From positions 6,510,001 through 6,574,000 of the forward strand of contig JAXGXG010000001.1 of NCBI GenBank assembly GCA_040772845.1: DNA of 64,000 nt, in the 5' to 3' direction. Numbering within the stretch: the first letter of the stretch is position 1; each line of letters starts with the position of its first letter. Both the position numbers and the translations under genes were made by a program. Below the pieces are notes generated by a model. That model was not told where the DNA came from. It saw only the letters and a program-made list of their open reading frames with translations, and made no database searches. Below are positions 62,970 to 64,000 of the stretch, piece by piece. The DNA comes from PWXP01 sp040772845 (GTDB lineage Bacteria > Planctomycetota > Planctomycetia > Pirellulales > Thermoguttaceae).

Positions 62970-62980
62970 CGCTTCACCCC

Positions 62981-63592
62981 TTACAGACGGATTCCGGAAA
63001 ACGACATGAATGCCAGAGCCATAAGCCCCGCGATGATAAACGTCGCGCCCAGTCCGCGAAGTCCTTTCGGTACGTTGCTGTACTTGAGCTTCTCGCGGAT
63101 AGCCGCCATTGCGACGATGGCCAGTGCCCAGCCAACCCCCGTGCCCAGACCGAACACAACGCTCTCGCCGAATGTATACTCGCGCTCGACCATGAAGAGC
63201 GATCCGCCTAGGATCGCGCAGTTGACCGTAATCAGCGGCAGGAAGATGCCCAGGGCGTTGTACAGGGCCGGCACGTACTTATCAAGCGACATTTCCAGGA
63301 TCTGCACAATGGCGGCAATCACGCCGATGTAGCTGATCAGCCCAAGAAAAGCCAGGTCAAGCGTTGGGAAGCCAAGCCACTCGAGTGCTCCCTCCTTGAT
63401 CACGAACTGGTAGATCAGGTTATTCACCGGCACCGTGATCCCCTGCACCACGGCAACGGCAATGCCCAAACCAAAGGCCGTTTCGACACGACGCGACACG
63501 GCAAGAAACGTACACATGCCCAAGAAGAAGGCAAGCGCCAGGTTCTCGATGAACACGGCCGTCAGGAAGATGCTAAGGTAATGCTCAAGCAT
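62981..63592 (-). CDS. nqrE: Na+-translocating NADH:quinone reductase subunit E
   Basis: Integral membrane subunit of Na+-NQR that, with NqrD, forms the inverted-topology pair at the Na+ channel/metal centre. 203 residues with six helices. It begins LEHYLSIFLTAVFIENLALAF and includes FFLGMCTFLAVS with the conserved Cys, GITVPVNNLIYQF, LPLITVNCAILG with the second Cys, and GVGWALAIVAMAAIREKL. Both metal-binding Cys are present. The gene precedes nqrF by 11 nt and follows nqrD by 97 nt. Confidence 0.97.
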   Translation of the reverse strand: MLEHYLSIFLTAVFIENLALAFFLGMCTFLAVSRRVETAFGLGIAVAVVQGITVPVNNLIYQFVIKEGALEWLGFPTLDLAFLGLISYIGVIAAIVQILEMSLDKYVPALYNALGIFLPLITVNCAILGGSLFMVEREYTFGESVVFGLGTGVGWALAIVAMAAIREKLKYSNVPKGLRGLGATFIIAGLMALAFMSFSGIRL

Positions 63593-63689
63593 GGGCTTCT
63601 ACTCGTCTCTCCACGTCCGTAATCCGTAGGCCGGAACAAGCAAAGCGCAGTTCCGGCATCCGCTCTCCCCACCCACTCTCCCCAATCCA

Positions 63690-64000
63690 TCACTCGTCTT
63701 CCGCCTGCTCCGGCTTCCACGTCCTCAATAACCAGATCAACAACCCGATAATGAAAAACGCGCTCGGCGCGAGCAGCATCAAGCCGTTCCCCTCATACCA
63801 TCCCCCCTCGGTGCTCAGCGGCAGTATCTGGTGCCCCAGCAACGACCCCGAGCCGAACAACTCGCGGATCGTGCCTACCACCAACAGCACGAGGCTATAT
63901 CCGATCCCGTTGCCCAGGCCGTCCAAGAAGCTTAGCGATACGCCATTCTTCATGGCGAACGCCTCGGCACGGCCCATGAGGATGCAATTCGTGATGATCA
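63690..64000 (-). CDS. nqrD: Na+-translocating NADH:quinone reductase subunit D, 5' end off window
   Basis: Membrane subunit paired with NqrE. Only the C-terminal part (about 102 codons) is present. The frame is open to the right edge and reads IITNCILMGRAEAFAMKNG, the NqrD motif with the conserved Cys, then LDGLGNGIGYSLVLLVVGTIREL. The real start lies beyond 64000. nqrA, nqrB and nqrC are expected further upstream. A GC-rich 97-nt spacer separates it from nqrE. Confidence 0.95.
   Translation of the reverse strand, partial: IITNCILMGRAEAFAMKNGVSLSFLDGLGNGIGYSLVLLVVGTIRELFGSGSLLGHQILPLSTEGGWYEGNGLMLLAPSAFFIIGLLIWLLRTWKPEQAEDE

Overview
The window is 64 kb of GC-rich (about 60%) bacterial chromosome with tightly packed genes. 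No rRNA, tRNA, CRISPR array, complete insertion sequence or phage gene was seen. The organism is Gram-negative: it has lipid A genes (lpxD, lpxI, an LpxL-type acyltransferase), a DcaP-like porin, an O-antigen-type glycan cluster and a Na+-NQR operon. The MoxR/DUF58/VWA operon, the DUF4159/toroid protein, the DUF4091 glycosidase-like protein, long secreted proteins of unknown function and dispersed palindromes all suggest Planctomycetota or a neighbouring lineage such as Hydrogenedentota. This placement is inference; no marker gene in the window fixes it. The [FeFe] hydrogenase implies anaerobic or facultatively anaerobic life.

Layout. 1-2007 (minus): hom followed by an apgM-type phosphotransferase cut by the left edge; this pair is a candidate threonine-pathway unit. 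2265-3323: M42 peptidase. 3409-9730 (minus): four-gene moxR / DUF58 / BatA-like / VWA operon. 10043-13743 (plus): toroid-DUF4159 protein, then a GT39-like membrane glycosyltransferase. 13744-14164: palindromic repeats. 14152-20345: three secreted-protein genes (a metzincin-like, apparently 5'-truncated gene; an NTF2/SnoaL-like protein; a membrane-anchored protein with two PstS-like domains). 20494-24078 (minus): Tat-exported double metallo-beta-lactamase-fold protein and a DcaP-like porin. 24259-26448 (minus): lpxD-lpxI. 26640-27149: small membrane protein.

27678-33129 (plus): hydC-hydB-hydA, an electron-bifurcating type [FeFe] hydrogenase whose flavin subunit is fused to a complete GltD/NfnB-like module. 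33130-34040: noncoding, with a strong terminator and REP-like hairpins. 34041-34973: orphan BtuF-like binding protein. 34986-48044 (minus): surface glycan cluster (PglE-like aminotransferase, methyltransferases, PglC-like phospho-sugar transferase, three GT4 enzymes, Wzy-like polymerase, Wzx-like flippase, PglF/CapD-like dehydratase). Lines sampled by eye inside it have lower GC than the flanks.

48375-50722 (plus): LpxL-type acyltransferase, a 17-codon leader ORF and an RlmM-like rRNA methyltransferase. 51015-54859: secreted GDDxY-repeat protein and partner. 54955-55096: MITE-like element. 55327-58872: DUF4091/GH123-like exoprotein. 58982-60162 (minus): yqgE/algH homologue and an HD-domain nucleotidase. 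60413-64000 (minus): nqrD(partial)-nqrE-nqrF-apbE-nqrM, the end of a Na+-translocating NADH:quinone reductase operon.

The energy genes fit together: HydABC would couple NAD(P)H and ferredoxin to H2, and Na+-NQR would couple NADH oxidation to a sodium gradient. ApbE flavinylates NQR subunits, and NqrM helps mature its metal centre. All calls come from reading translated sequence for family motifs; no database search was run.
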